The notes under the pieces are model-generated. The model worked only from the letters and a program-made list of their open reading frames with translations, was not told the DNA's origin and searched no databases. A DNA stretch of 6,129 nucleotides, taken from contig JAENJC010000183.1 in NCBI GenBank assembly GCA_016844545.1, forward strand, positions 1-6,129, read 5' to 3'. This document shows positions 6,000 to 6,129 of the stretch, one piece after another (positions within the stretch are counted from its first letter, which is position 1; every line of letters starts with the position of its first letter). This stretch comes from Deltaproteobacteria bacterium (GTDB taxonomy: Bacteria > Desulfobacterota > JAENJC01). Position numbers and translations under genes: made by a program.

Positions 6000-6129
6000 T
6001 TAGGCTCTCTTCACCCTTAATGAATGTTCCTTGTCAATCTTCTCCTGGAGCTTCATGATTCCATATAAAAGCGCCTCCGGGCATGGAGGGCATCCTGGTA
6101 CATAGACATCTACTGGGACGATCTCATCA
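6000..6129 (-). CDS. nuoB: NADH-quinone oxidoreductase subunit B, C-terminal end only
   Basis: The last 42 residues of the PSST subunit, which holds cluster N2, the final iron-sulphur centre before quinone. The frame enters from the window edge and ends in TAA at 6000-6002. The segment VDVYVPGCPPCPEALLYG is the conserved C-terminal N2 motif; its first cysteine corresponds to the fourth N2 ligand (C158 in E. coli). Most family members have Arg where this protein has the second Cys (CPPRPE). KLQEKI and a basic tail (LRVKRA) complete it. The other three N2 cysteines lie outside the window. A 116-base spacer containing an inverted repeat separates it from nuoC. Confidence 0.95.
   Translation of the reverse strand, partial: DEIVPVDVYVPGCPPCPEALLYGIMKLQEKIDKEHSLRVKRA

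Overview
The window is an internal stretch of one respiratory complex I (NADH-quinone oxidoreductase type) operon. Every gene lies on the minus strand, so transcription runs from high to low coordinates. In transcription order: the 3' end of nuoB (6000-6129), nuoC (5412-5883, broken by a frameshift), nuoD (4121-5296), nuoH (3138-4121), nuoI (2647-3051), nuoJ (2124-2609), nuoK (1822-2124) and most of nuoL (1-1786, running off the window). No RNA gene, transposase, CRISPR array, promoter or convincing terminator was seen, and no gene-free stretch exceeds about 120 bases.

The order B-C-D-H-I-J-K-L lacks nuoE, nuoF and nuoG, which sit between nuoD and nuoH in the 14-gene operon of E. coli. Here nuoD and nuoH overlap by one base (TAATG), so nothing has been dropped between them by assembly. 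This is the layout of the 11-subunit complex I type, whose electron donor (ferredoxin, flavodoxin or separately encoded NuoEFG) cannot be told from this window. NuoB, C, D and I form the quinone-facing arm; H, J, K and L are membrane subunits, with L (and K) belonging to the proton-pumping machinery. The short 134-residue NuoI, separate nuoC and nuoD genes, moderate G+C and style of intergenic repeats suggest a Nitrospirota- or Desulfobacterota-like bacterium, possibly from a metagenome; this is a weak inference.

Two things stand out. First, nuoC carries an exact 19-bp tandem duplication (5534-5571). It throws the gene out of frame just before the conserved C-terminal signature, and removing one copy restores a perfect 150-residue NuoC. 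It is either a very fresh, potentially reversible mutation or an assembly join error. Second, four of the spacers between genes are filled by degenerate arrays of 7- or 8-bp units: inverted pairs of 8-bp arrays between nuoB/nuoC and nuoC/nuoD, and 7-bp arrays between nuoH/nuoI (next to a GC-rich palindrome) and nuoK/nuoL. They would be transcribed inside the operon and could fold into hairpins. They are the least explained part of the window.
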